Assembly: GCA_947069175.1 (NCBI GenBank)
Contig: CAMTDV010000009.1
Location: forward strand, 11,603,663 to 11,667,662
Length of the DNA: 64,000 nucleotides
Origin: Scalesia atractyloides
Lineage: Eukaryota > Streptophyta > Magnoliopsida > Asterales > Asteraceae
Direction of reading: 5' to 3'
Made by a program: the position numbers and the translations under genes. This document shows, piece after piece, positions 45,451-57,463 of the stretch. Below the pieces are notes generated by a model. It made no database searches. It was not told where the DNA came from and saw nothing but the letters and a program-made list of their open reading frames with translations. The number at the start of each line of letters is the position of its first letter. Position 1 is the stretch's first letter.

Positions 45451-48306
45451 TGTAACACCCCAAAAGCGGGTTTGGTAATTAAACCCCATAAATGTTAAAA
45501 GGCGGGTAAAATACCGTTATTGGTAAAAGTTAATTTGTAAACAAAATAACCATGAGCAAATTAACCTAGTTAATTTGTGTATATAAGTAACACTATAATG
45601 AGTTGTAGCCTCATTTATAATCAAAACGAAACTTGAGGGACCAAGGCCGCCAAAAAGGAAATTTGTGTTTTAAAACACAAGAATTAAAACATAACACACA
45701 AAATGTGCGTGTGTATGGTCGATCCTCAGGAGAAAGAACAAGGGCAAAACCCTTCTTCAAGCTTAATCCACCAAATTGAAGATCAATTCGAGACCCAAAT
45801 CAGTGCATGAACGCATTTTAACGATCACCTAGACAAGGGGATCGTAAGGTATGCCTTAAAACCTAGATTGGTTAAAGTTGAATTTCGAGACAAGTAGGTT
45901 ACTTGCAAATAAATTGATGGATTATGATCCAAAGATGAAATTAGATGTTTATGTATGCCTAATTTCATTAGATATGATGAAATTATGAAGTACTTAATGT
46001 AAGGTTACTTCTAAGTGATGAACAAGTAGATTATCAAGTGGGTTTTGATGATAAGATAAAGTTTATGATATAATAATGTTTAGAATCATTATGCATGATA
46101 GTAATAAGAAGAAACTTGACTAAACTAGAGATTCGAGTAAGTAATCATACATGATTTACAATGGGTTTTGTATGATACTATGAAATTGATGTTGAAATCA
46201 TGTTATAGATGCTTAAAATCATATTACCTATTAGTTAGTAGGTAAAAATTAATTTCATTAAGTAATCGACGAAATGCCTAAGATAGTTCGATGAACCAAT
46301 TGTGCATTTGTACATGTTAATAAGTTAATTGACTTTTTAAAAGTCAAACTGACCAATGATAAGATCGAATGATAAATTCGACATAAAACCCGTAAGGTGG
46401 AAAAGTCGTGATTGATAATGACTAATCTAACCATCTTACGAATTATGATGATAGTTTGACGCTTGACAAGCTAGGTGAAGGCTTGGGAAGGAAACGGGTC
46501 AAACGAATCAAGTATGAAGGAAAAGCTTAATTTGGATGCAAAGTAAGTAAAGCTTACACCCATTTTGTAGGATATGTATTTATTTATAAGTTATAAATAC
46601 AACGAAGGTTATATTAGAAATACGGTTCCGACACAAAATGATACGGGTCGGAACATATCAAAAGATGAAAAACCATGCTTAATGGTAAAAATGGTCGAAA
46701 TGGAAATTTGGACATGTGTTATATATATAAAATGAGTTTTTAAATGGCTACTTTATAAGTAAGCCTAAATGAAAAAAAAGAGAAAACGGTGATTTAGTCA
46801 CGTATAAATCGATAAAAGTCAAAGTATAAAATGAAACCAAGTGGCATAAACCATGTTGAATTAAACGCGTAAGAAACGGATTAAGAGACATAACTAAATG
46901 GTGAGAAATCCGAAATTAGTTACCTAACGGAATGGTAAATAAATACCATTTATATAAGCGCAAATGTTTGGTGTTTAGACCAAACGGGTCAAATGGTAAT
47001 GTTGATACCATTTGACATATAACAACTAATAAGTGCTTGTCGAGTCTTATGCTCACAGGATAAAACGGCTTGTGAATTAGCGATGCTATGAATTAGCAAT
47101 TTATTGAGGCAAGGTATTAAAACGGGTCAAAATGTTGACCTGAGCCAGGTATGCATAAATAAGATTACAGTTAAACGAGCGATTTTGGTCAAATATTTAG
47201 TGAAAGTCCTTCGTCGTAAAATGAGGGACTAAAATTGACCAAAACGCCCTTGATGGGTAAATCGGGCAAACGAACCTTATGGGTTGTTTAGAAACATATA
47301 TTATGGTAATGTAAGCCTTAGATAGCATAAAAGTTATAGGCATAAGCTTTTTCAGGTCAAATGCCTAAAATGAGCATTTTTCCGTAAAATGACTAACTAA
47401 AGGTAATATTCATGATAATTGGTTTAATATATCAAAACTGTCACAATAGTTGTTGTGGTGGAATACAAGTAGATATTTTCATGTGAAAATATGATGCTAG
47501 AAATGAATAAGCTTGGTTATGCTTAAAAGCGCTTAAATACCCTTAACGGGTCAAAATAAGCATATAAGCACAAATGGGTTAATGATGCATGAATAATCCG
47601 TGATTTGAGCCTTGTGTGATAGGAAACATTTAAAATATGATGTCTATGATAATATAAGTGTAACAAACAAGTTGGTTTGATAAAAGTATGAACGGGTCAA
47701 AAGCTATGTCATAAGAAGTTTAATAATTAATTTATGTTGTGGGCATAAATTCTAGAAAATTGTTAATCCGGATGTCGGATTTTAACTCCATGTGATGGAG
47801 AATCAAATTATGATCGAATAGGAAAAAGAATCGTGTAAAACGGATCAATAACGAATAAGTTATGGACGTTTTCGTAACAGGGACTGAAAGTGTAAAAGCT
47901 GAAACTGGGCTGAACCATAAGTTACGGTTCTGAAACCATAAGTTACGGTTCAGAGCTGCTGTTTTTATAGAAAAATATGTTCTTGTTCGTGTTGATATAT
48001 GGACTTGATTTAAACACGTTATAAGTTCACATGACTAACCATTTCATGGTTTATGAAATATAGGAATATCTTGGGATGCCGGATGACGATCAAGCTTAAC
48101 GAAGAACCAAACACAATCAAGATACAAGCTTCCGCACTACGTTTCATCGTCATTTTAAATGACGAACTCATTTATATTATGTTTTGTGTTGTTTCTTATG
48201 AAAATGTTTTAAATAAACCCGTATTTTCATAAGTATGTGTAATCGTTAATACACATTTTTAGTTTAAATTTATAAGAAAACGTTAAATATTGGTAAGGGT
48301 CTTACA
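45451..48306 (+). repeat. LARD-like element 3' LTR (2.86 kb)
   Basis: Starts TGTAACACCCCAAAAGC and ends GGTCTTACA at 48306, followed by the target duplication CAATT. It is collinear with the 5' LTR throughout. Confidence 0.93.
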
Positions 48307-48311
48307 CAATT

Positions 48312-48787
48312 ATGTCGTATTATCTTAATATATCGTGTTTTGGTGTTTTGCGTATTAAATTTCATGCGCTCACTTTATAACCCAATATATAGTATCTTCT
48401 TCATATTTCACATCTTAATATTGTCTTCATATCACGTGGAATTTACATTTTTATCCTAAAAGGATATATTTTGATGTTGCAGTAGCAACGAAAGCAACGA
48501 CAGTAACAACATCAACAGCACCCCATTACCACCAACAACAATAATAGAATAGATATGTAAAATTAATTAACAGTCTAAAAATTTCAATTTATTAAATTGA
48601 TAGTTGAATTAATGTCTTGTGTTAAATTTGCTTAACATGGTTATAAATTTATAATTTTTCCATTTAAAATGCATAGAGTAGTATAGATCGATATTCTCTT
48701 TCCTATTAAATAACAATATTTAACAGTAATCAAATTTTGATTTAGTTGCTTTATTATTTAATTCTAATATTTTTAGGATATATATTT
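48312..48787. other. AT-rich spacer
   Basis: No gene seen. A CAA-rich stretch lies at 48480-48545. Confidence 0.5.
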
Positions 48788-49271
48788 TGTAGGAACGTCC
48801 ACAATTAGAACGGGAACCTAAATTTGTTATCTATTGTCCGATTAGGCGGAAACTAATGACAAGTTAACCAAATAACAAGAATTACTCGTTTAATAGTTGT
48901 TTTCATTGATCTAAATTCAATACATTCGAGATCCGGGTCCGACAGAGCTTCGCCTCTGATTTGACAAAGTTACAAATGAATTGGGCAAGCTAGGTATTTA
49001 TAGGCAACGAAGTTCGCTTGAGATGGATAGAAGTTCGCGCCGAACTTGTCTTCTCATCAACACCCTCGAGCAAACTTGTCCTAAAATATACTTAAATACG
49101 TCTCGTTTCACCTATCCTTTACAGACTCGATACTAGACTATTCTATATACATTATGCACAATAGACTCCCTCTTGGATATCTACTTTGTCTTGTTCAGTC
49201 TTCAGAAACTCTCGTTTATTCCAGACTCGTTCTCGTGTAATGACGAAGGCAACAGAACATATGCACCAACA
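48788..49271 (-). mobile_element. solo LTR, copia (Sirevirus-related), 484 bp
   Basis: On the minus strand it starts TGTTGGTGCATATG (49271) and ends GACGTTCCTACA (48788), matching both ends of the Sirevirus LTR at 14109. Halfway along it has CTATAAATACCTAGC, the same TATA context as the Sirevirus, and AGGCGAAGCTCTGTC, also shared. No internal region adjoins it, so it is a recombination product. Flanks TATTT and TATAT are only an imperfect 5-bp duplication. The body has diverged well beyond the pair at 14109/28695, so it is an older or sister lineage. Confidence 0.85.
48996..49050 (-). promoter_or_regulatory. solo-LTR TATA box with palindromes at conserved distances
   Basis: Minus-strand TATAAAT at 49002-48996. 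Palindromes AAGTTCGxxCGAACTT-like are centred at about 49017.5 (degenerate, 15.5 bp upstream) and 49039 (one extra base in the centre, 37 bp upstream). These are the same two distances as in the intact Sirevirus LTR. Confidence 0.55.
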
Positions 49272-49286
49272 TATATATATATATAT

Positions 49287-50818
49287 GTATGTATATATTG
49301 GGTAGGGTTCTAGACTGAACAGTAGGTTGAGAGTGAACTGTATGAACTAATCTGGGCCATTGGATTACATCATCTTGAGGTTTTTCAACAATGGCAAGAT
49401 TGTAATTATAATGATATAACTTCCCTTTAAATAATTGACAGAAGGGTGTTTTCGTCTTTTGTAAATTGCATTTACTAATCAATATAATCAAAATCACTAA
49501 AATCTCGCTAGTTTCCGTATATACAAGATTCACAGCTGTTAGTGTATACACATGTGTACAATCTTGCTAGTACCAGTTTATACAAGATATACATATGTTA
49601 GTTTATACACATGTGTACATCTTGCTAACAATCAGTTTATACAAGATATACAACTGTTACTTTATACAAACGTGTACAAACTTTTACACATCTATGTATT
49701 GTATTAAGAAATTGTTACATATGTGCATATTAACATAAGAAATGGTTACATATGTGTATATTAACAGCATATAGTATATTATGCATGCACACGAGTAGAT
49801 TCATATAAAAATTATGAAATTAATGAAAATGAAACAAGGAACATAATACGTATGCTCATGTACGTAGATTTGTATAAAATTATAAAAGCAACTAGAACCA
49901 AACAAGTTACATGTATGTATAAATCTAATATACGCATATGTATATACATAATCTTATAACTAAAACAACAATGTACATATGTGTATCGAATGAAATATAT
50001 TTGTATCTTCGCGTGATACTCGAGCTACATATGTGTGTAGAGTGAGATACATTTATGTATCAAACTGATATTCTTATTTGATTATTTCACGTATCGATTA
50101 TGTATACTATATACGTATAATCCTTGAACTTATGATCAGTTCGTTTTTTAGTTAGTGTTTGATTATGTTGGTAATAGCAAAAATAAATAAGTGCGTCACA
50201 TATTTAAAAAATATTAATTCCCAAAAATAATTGCAATTTCTATCTCAGATAAAATTTTCAATATTTATTTGAAAATTATAAAAGTTAAAAACAATATATT
50301 ATCTAATATATATATATATATATATACATACATATATATATGTGGATACTAAAAGAAAAATAATACTCAAGTTAAAATTAAAACAAAATATATGGATAAA
50401 GAAATGAGTGTTACGAATATTTGGAAATTAAATAATTTGTAAACAAAATATTTCAAAAAAAAAACATTTGAAAAAAATAATGGTTTGTCTTTATTATCCT
50501 CTTGAGTGATAAGAATACCTGCAATATTCGTTAATCAACTTCAACATATAAGCTGAAGATGTAGAATGATAATGTCATAATCCATAATGGTCTACCAAAA
50601 TTTAAAGTCCTTCAATCTTTATATAAATATAAAATAATAAAAATGAGAGAGAGTTAAGAGATTAGAAACTTAAGCGATTTTAATTAAAAATACTTAGCTA
50701 ATGTCAATCTTACCATTTTAATCTAAAAAAATCAATATAAAAACACACACACACACACACACACTATATATATATAATATATATATGCACACTCTCATTT
50801 TTAATATTAACTTTATAT
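49287..50818. mobile_element. Mutator-like end and repeats; otherwise AT-rich
   Basis: After a TA microsatellite (49271-49286), GGGTAGGGTTCTAGACTGAAC and GAGTGAACTG at 49291-49345 look like a Mutator-like terminal repeat. No clear partner end was found. Three direct copies of a 59-bp unit (GTTTATACAAGATATACA...TACACATGTGTAC) follow at about 49500-49680. The rest to 50818 is AT-rich, with an AC microsatellite at 50742-50763 and TA runs at 50309-50341 and 50764-50784. Confidence 0.4.
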
Positions 50819-51272
50819 TATTTACCAACTTTTGATTGTGAGAAAGATCGTTATTCAATTTTGTGACACTTTTTCCCTCGCAATTGCCTTCTTTTACAAC
50901 TTTATCAAAAATCATTTTCCATTTTAAACCACAACACTTTTCACTTTGAACTTTCTTCTCCTGTACCTTTCTTTATCTTTAAAAAAATTGTCATTCTACG
51001 TTTTGGTCTAAATCTTATGAGCTAACACAAGCAACACGCATTGTGTATTTACCAACTTTTGATTTTGAGACAAGAACACTATTCAATTTTGTTGCACTTT
51101 TTACCCTTACAATTGCCTTCTTTTACAACTTTATCAAAAATCATTTTCCATTTTTACCATAACACTTTTCACTTTGAACTTTCTTCTCCTATACCTTTCT
51201 TTATCTTTAAAAAATTTGTTTTTCTATGTTTTGGTCTAAATCTTATGAGCTAACATAAGCAACACGCATTAT
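50819..51272. repeat. two-copy tandem repeat, 227-bp unit
   Basis: The block beginning TTTACCAACTTTTGAT occurs at 50821 and again at 51048, with AATTGCCTTCTTTTACAAC and TTTTGGTCTAAATCTTATGA in both. Each copy ends in the CTAACAxAAGCAACACGCA module. The 70-codon frame inside copy 2 is a by-product. Confidence 0.88.
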
Positions 51273-51474
51273 GTGGTTCAACATTTATGTTATTTTGTTG
51301 GCAGTTTAACAGCCCCGTCATAATATGCGGGTCCTAAGTGGACTCAGTTATTTTTTTCTATGTCTTACATTGCGGTTTAATTTTGCGAGTTAGCACACTG
51401 CAACAATCGTGTGTGGCTCAACGTTTTATGCCGACGTTTTGTTCTGTTTAAGGATCTCGCGCAAAGTGGCGTCA

Positions 51475-51690
51475 TAATATAGTAAACATTGGTGTATTTG
51501 TGAACTGAGTGAACAAATCCTGACCATTAATTTACATCATCAAATCATAAAATACACTAGTGTATTTTCATCATCAAATCCTAGCTATTGTTTTACACTT
51601 GTGTATTGATAATCAAATCCTGGCCAATTGATTTAAACTTGTGTATACACTAGTGTTCACAATCAAGGGGGTTGTTCACAAATGAACCTA
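51475..51690. mobile_element. short MITE-like element, GTTCAC ends
   Basis: Left end AATATAGT...ATTTGTGAACTG and complement of the right end AATATAGTTAGGTTCATTTGTGAACAAC are similar and inverted. Between them TACACTAGTGTAT-like palindromes recur. The right side runs into a TA microsatellite (51690-51722). The exact target duplication is unclear. Confidence 0.45.
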
Positions 51691-51728
51691 ACTATATTAT
51701 ATATATATATATATATATATTATAATAT

Positions 51729-52414
51729 AGAAACAGGTCAGGAGAAAACACTTGAAAGTGTGAAAACGGTGAGAACGGATCCTGGTCAAACACGGGCAGG
51801 GTGACACTAAATGATATGAAGGGTACGATTGTCATTGTGCAGTTTCCACTCAATAAAAGGCGTTAATTTTAAATTCGTTTCAAACAAAAATCCAAAAAAT
51901 TCGTATTTGTTGTTACCTCCTCTCCAAACTTTGTTGATCTATGGCGTGTAATGTGGATTGTGATATACAAAGTAATTTATGATGTGTTTTCATATTCGTT
52001 TTCCAGCAAATTATGTAACAGATATCGCGCTTTCGTTATTTATGGTTGTTTCAGTGGAGTTTTTCTGTTCAGAGTAACATTAAAAATGGCGTTTTATTTT
52101 TTTATTGTTGTTCTTCGTATATTCAATATTTGATGTTTTCATTATTAATCCTAATTGTCTTTGGGATCTAATATATGCTTATTTGTTTGTTTTTACATTT
52201 GTTTACGTACATCTGATTAGTTGTATATATTGACGTTAATTTGTAAACATTAGTTCTTAATATTTGTGGATTATTCAACTTAAGGCGTTTTCATTAAGAT
52301 GTTTTTAGGAAGACTGTATTATCAGTTCTTCATATTGATTACTATTCAACTAAAAGCGTTTTCGTTATGGCTCATTCATTATGGCGTTTTATTATTATGT
52401 TTTATGAAGAAGGT
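51729..52414 (+). mobile_element. Mutator-like element (FAR1 type), left end and 5' region
   Basis: Directly after a TA microsatellite comes CAGGTCAGGAGAAAACAC, then GTGTGAAAACGGTGAGAACG. The second phrase closely matches the inner terminal repeat of the fold-back element (GTGAAAACCGTGAGAACCA on the complement near 39170-39195), so both may share one transposase. A leader-like stretch follows, with an ATG at 52404. The Ty3 chromovirus is inserted after 52414, and the FAR1-type coding sequence resumes at 62729. Confidence 0.55.
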
Positions 52415-52818
52415 TGTAACAACCCGATCTTTCGGATTGTTATCCGAATTCCGTTAATTCCGTTTATTTCTGTTTCAACCAATTTGTACTCTGAGATTTA
52501 TTATAATGGTATACAACTATTTTGAAACGCATATTATATCGCTTATTTATCGCATTTAAATCGCTTAATACTCGCAACTCTCAACGCCAACTCAAATCGC
52601 GGATAATTATGTTACATTATGTTATTTATGTGTGCTTTATGATTCATGGTTGTATTCGCTATCGCAATGCTCGCACTCGCACGAATCGCTAAATCGCATT
52701 ATCTTATTATCAAAACGCCTAAGGCCCTGCTAAAACGCTTAACATAACTATCTAATACGAATCGAATCGCCAAACGAGCACCTAACGATCAAATAACGAA
52801 CAAAACTTAGCCACCAGG

Positions 52819-52994
52819 CCAAGTTCGCCCGAAGTTGGGCACCCTAACTTCGCGCAAAGTTGACCAGGGCAGAACTAAGGAACAAGTTTGCCGATTCTTG
52901 TCTAAATCAAGAGAAAAAGGGCAAGTTCGCCGGGCCTTGTGACAAGTTCGCCCGAACTTGCTGTCTGCCACCTTATTTTCCCTCACCTATAAAT
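52819..52994 (+). promoter_or_regulatory. chromovirus LTR promoter with phased palindromes
   Basis: TATAAAT starts at 52988. Palindromes are centred 36.5 bp (52951.5) and 57.5 bp (52930.5) upstream, with further sites near 52891.5, 52853.5 and 52828.5. In the 3' LTR the TATA box at 61002 has three sites at 60964.5, 60943.5 and 60922.5, exactly 21 bp apart. Some sites have AACTTCG...CGAAGTT and others AAGTTCG...CGAACTT, so both arms change together. Confidence 0.65.
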
Positions 52995-53660
52995 ACCCAG
53001 CACCTCTATTCATGCTCTCCTTGCTGCAACTTCGCTCCAGAGCTCCCAAAACTGAATTTCCTTGTTTTTCCAAGTAAGAACCACTCGTTTTATGCAAACC
53101 ACAACGTTTTCCACTACGATTTTACGAAAGGATTACCTTCGTTTTCATCAAAACCTCTCTGTTTATAAAAATCTTCATCTTTTTCTATAAAACTTCTTGT
53201 TTTAGCTTAGATCTACACTTAAATGATTTATTGGACTTAGCTTTGGCTCTCCAAGCTAGAAATCTTGATGATTTCGACTCACCTGTGTTAGATCTTAGAA
53301 AACTATTCAAAGTATTGATTTTTACACCAAATACGGACTAACCGACGTATGTTTCATTCACTAAGTAATGGAATGCGGCATTGTCAACAATGTACTTGAA
53401 ATGGATTCGAATCTACGTCTGTTTCAAGCGGAAAACTCAGATCCAGAAGCACAAGGACGATATAGTCACTTGTACGGACTGGACTAACTCGTATGAACTT
53501 TCAAGTTCGCATGGATTAGCCCGAGTTCCTGTAAAATGGCTAAAACTTGCTCTCAAAGACCTCTCCAGCCTATGGTTTGCTCATAGCTTAAGGTTGGAGG
53601 AATGGACACTCGATTTCCTCAGCAAACGACGCAAAAACACACAATTTTGGACCAAAAACA

Positions 53661-53871
53661 GACAAGTTCGCTCCAAAACAGACAAGTTCGCTCCAAAAAG
53701 GGCAAGTTCGCCCGAAGTTGACACCAGATTGGTGCCAACTTCGCTGGAACTTGTACTAAGTTTCTGTGGAACCATGGTAACTTCGCCCGAATTTGTACCT
53801 GGCTTAAGTTGGGTACAACTTCGCCCGAAGTTGGCTTCCAACTAAAGCCCGTACAAGTTCGACGAACTTGT
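53661..53871. repeat. downstream palindrome cluster in the 5' LTR
   Basis: Two half-sites GACAAGTTCGCTCC (53661, 53681), then full or near-full palindromes at 53702-53720, 53778-53795, 53815-53834 and 53852-53871. The 3' LTR counterpart is 61660-61871. These lie in the transcribed part of the LTR, about 0.7-0.9 kb past the TATA box. Confidence 0.75.
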
Positions 53872-54684
53872 CTACTGCCTCTTCACGCTTCGACCGTTTC
53901 AGCACTTCGGAAGACTGATGCACTTATGTTCTCGCTTACTGGCTGATCCCGGCACAGGACCGTGAGTATACTTGAACCCTTTTTCGCTTAAACGCACTTT
54001 TAAGTGTTACATACGTTCTCTATATAAAAACACGCTACACAAAACGCTAAATTCTTTTAACGCTAACCGCTCTTGCATGTTATACGTGAATCGCTGAATG
54101 TTTGTTTGCTATGTGTAAATGATGAGGACTCGCAGACCACCCTTAGCAACGATAGTACTATAGTTTGGACTCAGCACCCGATTGGTTCGGGGGTTGTTAA
54201 GGCTCGCATATATACTTTACGTACGTGTTTGTTGTTGTTAACACGTATCGCGCATACTCCACCTCGGTGTCATGATGGTTAGCTTGTATCATTATTGTTA
54301 GCTTACTTAGATTCACTTTTTCTACGTGTACATGTTGGTTATGCGTAAAAGCTTTATCGCTATTATTATGCTATTAAACGTGTGTACTCACCTTTACTTA
54401 TTGTATTGACTTGTATTTTAACGTATGTAACAGGTTGATGGATTACGCTGCAACTGGACTTAGGATTGTCTTTAGAAACTTGTAATAAAAACATAGTTGT
54501 CGAACTGTTTTGTTTGAGAATGATGTAATCCGTATGACTTTTGATGTGAATGTTTAGTTCTATTGTATGAAATTGGATGTTATTAAATATTGTCACATTA
54601 ATAGTCGTTGTGGAAATTCTTGAGCAATATGTTCGCTTAGTGCTGCGCCTCGATGATTCAGCCATCGGTTGGGGTGTGACAGAT

Positions 54685-54696
54685 TGGTATCAGAGC
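54685..54696 (+). other. primer binding site, initiator tRNA-Met type
   Basis: TGGTATCAGAGC three bases after the 5' LTR end (54681). Confidence 0.95.
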
Positions 54697-55769
54697 CATA
54701 ACTATAGGAATTAGATAGAATTGCCAGGTTTGACCTAGTCTATAGTCAAAGTACCCAATTAGACCGCTCTTTGACTTAAAATACTTAACCTACTTGTCTT
54801 AAATGCTTACATGCCTAAGGCTGACATAATGTACACGCTTGAAAATGCTCGTATAACACAAACGAGTAATTGTGTCGGGATTAGGTGTGAAAGCCAAGAA
54901 CTCTCGATAAGATCACTCACTCCGCGTACTATTTACTGCACGAGATTCTTTCGTTAAGTTAGGAGTGATATCCATATCTTGACGAAAATCTCCACCTCTA
55001 TTTCAGTGGAACTCCCGGCGTGTTCGGTGAAAACCACAAACATGGAATGAAGTTGTTAAGTTAGGGATGAAACCCGCACCTTAATAACTAATTCCACTCC
55101 TCGATTTTCAATCTCACCAAGGTCTCGACGATTTCGATGACTCGGGACACGACGTAACTGGAAGGATAAATGTCGTAAACCGTAGTACGACGAGAGCATT
55201 TGTCTATTAGGCCAAATCGTGTGCCCGAACTCAGAGAATTTTCGAACCACTTTGGATAGTCACTGTCTCAAAACCTAGGACGCTCCGAATTGTTTTAAGC
55301 CTGCATTCGCCGATTTTACGCATCATCGAGTTTTATTATTAGATATGTGTTTAAATTTTGTGCATTTTACGCTTTATCGGTTTCTCGCATTATCGATTTC
55401 TCGTTTTATCGCTTTTCGCTTTATGAAAATACGCACAACTCGCAAGCTCTCGTAATCTAAACGCTAATTAATCACTAAAACACTCAACTCTCTTACGCGG
55501 ATGTCCTCATATGCGGTATTACTCGCTTATACTACACTTATCTCATACGCACTACGCATGATTTTATTGAAGGTGAATACGTGCAAAATACGTGCTTATG
55601 TGCTTAAGTGATTATGTGTCTACGTGATTATGTGTTTATGTGGTTATGTGTGGTTGTGATTACGTGATTTTGTGCCTTATGTGAATAATAAAAATATGTA
55701 TATGGTGTAAAACGCACACTTTTAAACAAAACCCATTATAATCGAATCTCATCCAATCTTTGTCTTTAG
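54697..55769 (+). other. chromovirus leader
   Basis: About 1.07 kb between primer site and gag ATG. No frame supported; it is rich in CGCTTAT/CTCGCA words near 55360-55600 and GTGATTATGTG repeats near 55600-55680. Confidence 0.6.
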
Positions 55770-57053
55770 ATGGCATCCATGGGATCTCACACTCGCCGTA
55801 CCGCTGAATGCAACAACGCCGACAAACGCATCGCCTCTTTCGTAGTCAAGGTGGCTAAGGTGATCCCGCAAATTGTCAGGATATACAAGCGGTTAGCAGC
55901 AACTCATCCGTCGATTCCAAGAACGATGCTCCGAAATCTCGGTTCAGCTTCAAGCAGTTTAAGGCCTGCGGTCCTGCAGCATTCACAGGCGAAGATGGAC
56001 CAATCAAGATGTTTCACTGGTTCGACTCGATTGAAGTCACTTTCAGGCAGAGCAGATGTCCTGTAAATCTCCGCACCGTTAATGCCACTGGAGTCTTTCA
56101 GTCAAGGGCACTTGACTGGTGGACTGCCGAGCGCAACAGTCGCGGTAACGACGAAGCTTACTCTCTCGCGTGGGAAGAACTTAAGGAGCTCACGAAATCT
56201 AGAAGTTGGAAAATGAATTTTGGGGTATCAAACAAATCGGTGGGGACAATGCTGGTCTCACCGCTCGCTTCAAGCAACTCAGCCTCATCTGCCCAGGTAA
56301 GGTGGATACTACCGAGAAAGCTATCAAGAAGTATCTCCGCACTCTCCCCGACTGTGTTGCCGACTTTGTTCAAGCTGCAAGACCAACTACCATTGAAGAG
56401 ACTTACCAACTCGCAGCCGAGATCAACGACAAGCGAGTCTTGGTGGAGCTTTCAAAGTCTCAACCAAAAACCTTAGCCAAGCTACTGTTGAGCCAAGCAC
56501 CGATACTGCTCCATCTCAAGCCTCCAAGTCAAGTCACCAGAATCGCAAGCGAAAGGGCAACAACAAGAACTGCGCAGTAGTCCCGGCACCGAACTCCCAG
56601 TCTCGCCAAGCTGCTACTACCAACGCACCAGCTGCTAAGCGTGCGTACACATGGTGCTCATCCTCTGTGCCCTAAGTGCACTTATCACCATCCAGCCGGA
56701 GGCAACTGTCGCTTTTGCACCAACTGCAACATCTATGGCATTTCACGGGGCAATGCCGCACTGGTCCACGTCAGCAAGCTCCTCTCGCTCTCGCAGCACC
56801 GTCAGCTCCTCTCAACGTTATGCCAATCAATCAAGCTCCGCAAGCACCGACTGTACAAGCACGCGCGTGCTACACATGTGGAGATCCAAACCACTTCAGC
56901 AATGTCTGCCCAAATCGTGTTGTGAAACAAGAACCGCAGCAGCACAAGCCTCAACAACATCCACCACAGCCACAACAACAGCAACAGCAACAACAGCAAC
57001 AACCACAGGCTGTGCGTGGAAGAGCTTTCAACATCAACCACCTTCAGGCTTAG
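55770..57053 (+). pseudogene. chromovirus gag (broken)
   Basis: Starts at the ATG at 55770 (MASMGSHTRR). The capsid region is recognisable from KMFHWFDSIEVTFRQSR-type and SRALDWWTAERNSRG words (about 56000-56130) and from ARFKQLSLICPG, IKKYLRTLPDCV and TIEETYQLAAEIND (56265-56430), typical of the plant retrotransposon gag domain. Near the C-terminus are a Cys-rich stretch (56680-56740) and a canonical zinc knuckle, CYTCGDPNHFSNVC, at 56868-56909. A Gln-rich tract follows (56970-57010). The coding path changes frame at least three times (near 56000, 56190 and 56580). Structural role: particle formation and RNA packaging. Confidence 0.88.
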
Positions 57054-57072
57054 AACGACAACAATGTTTTCA

Positions 57073-57460
57073 ACGGTACGTTCCTCATTAATGGTATTTA
57101 TACTTCTTGCTTATTTGATACTGGAGCCGTAACTGTTTTGTATCGTTAGAATTCAAAAAGCTTCTAAAATATAAACACGCTAACCTCCCAAGGGCCTTCG
57201 ACGTCGAAATCGCCACCGGAAGAACTGTTACCGTTAACTCCGTTCTATGTGATTGTACTCTCGAACTCAACAATCACAGCTTCTCGATCGATCTCATACC
57301 TATGCAATTAGGTAGCTTTGATGTCATAGTAGGCATGGATTTCCTTCATAAAACCGTGCCGAAGTTGTCTGTCACGATAAAATGATTCATTTTCCCCTTC
57401 CAAACGGTGATCAGCTACATGTTTATGGCGATGTACTCTCAAAAGAGTTGAAGCTTATGT
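57073..57460 (+). pseudogene. chromovirus aspartic protease
   Basis: NGIYTSCLFDTGA is encoded at 57091-57129, with the catalytic DTG at 57117-57125. The flap and substrate region follows (for example SFDVIVGMDFL near 57320, the second conserved block). A stop at about 57148 and a frameshift interrupt it. The protease would cleave Gag-Pol. Confidence 0.8.
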
Positions 57461-57463
57461 CAT

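Larger units (their letters stand above)
39619..48306 (+). mobile_element. non-autonomous Ty3-type LTR element (LARD-like), 8.7 kb
   Basis: Perfect 5-bp target duplication CAATT (39614-39618, 48307-48311). LTRs of 2858 and 2856 bp start TGTAACACCCC and end GGTCTTACA. They differ by roughly 3 percent in the stretch I compared. Between them lie only 2974 bp with no gag or pol. Its start, its tRNA-Met-type primer site and the words before the 3' LTR (GGGGACGAAACC and purines) match the Tekay-like chromoviruses here, so it probably borrows their machinery. This fits the class called large retrotransposon derivatives. Confidence 0.93.
52415..54681 (+). repeat. chromovirus 5' LTR (2.27 kb)
   Basis: TGTAACAACCCGATC...GGTTGGGGTGTGACA. 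It has lost about 45 bp near 53950 relative to the 3' LTR (there about 61950-61995). It holds at least ten palindromes of the AAGTTCG/AACTTCG type between 52819 and 53871, and TATAAAT at 52988. Confidence 0.95.

Noticed and set aside
49216..49551. 111-codon minus-strand frame
   Set aside because: It runs from spacer through a TA microsatellite into the solo LTR end, so it cannot be one gene.
56802..57041. Leu-rich minus-strand frame
   Set aside because: It is the complement of the Gln-rich (CAA/CAG) tract of the chromovirus gag.
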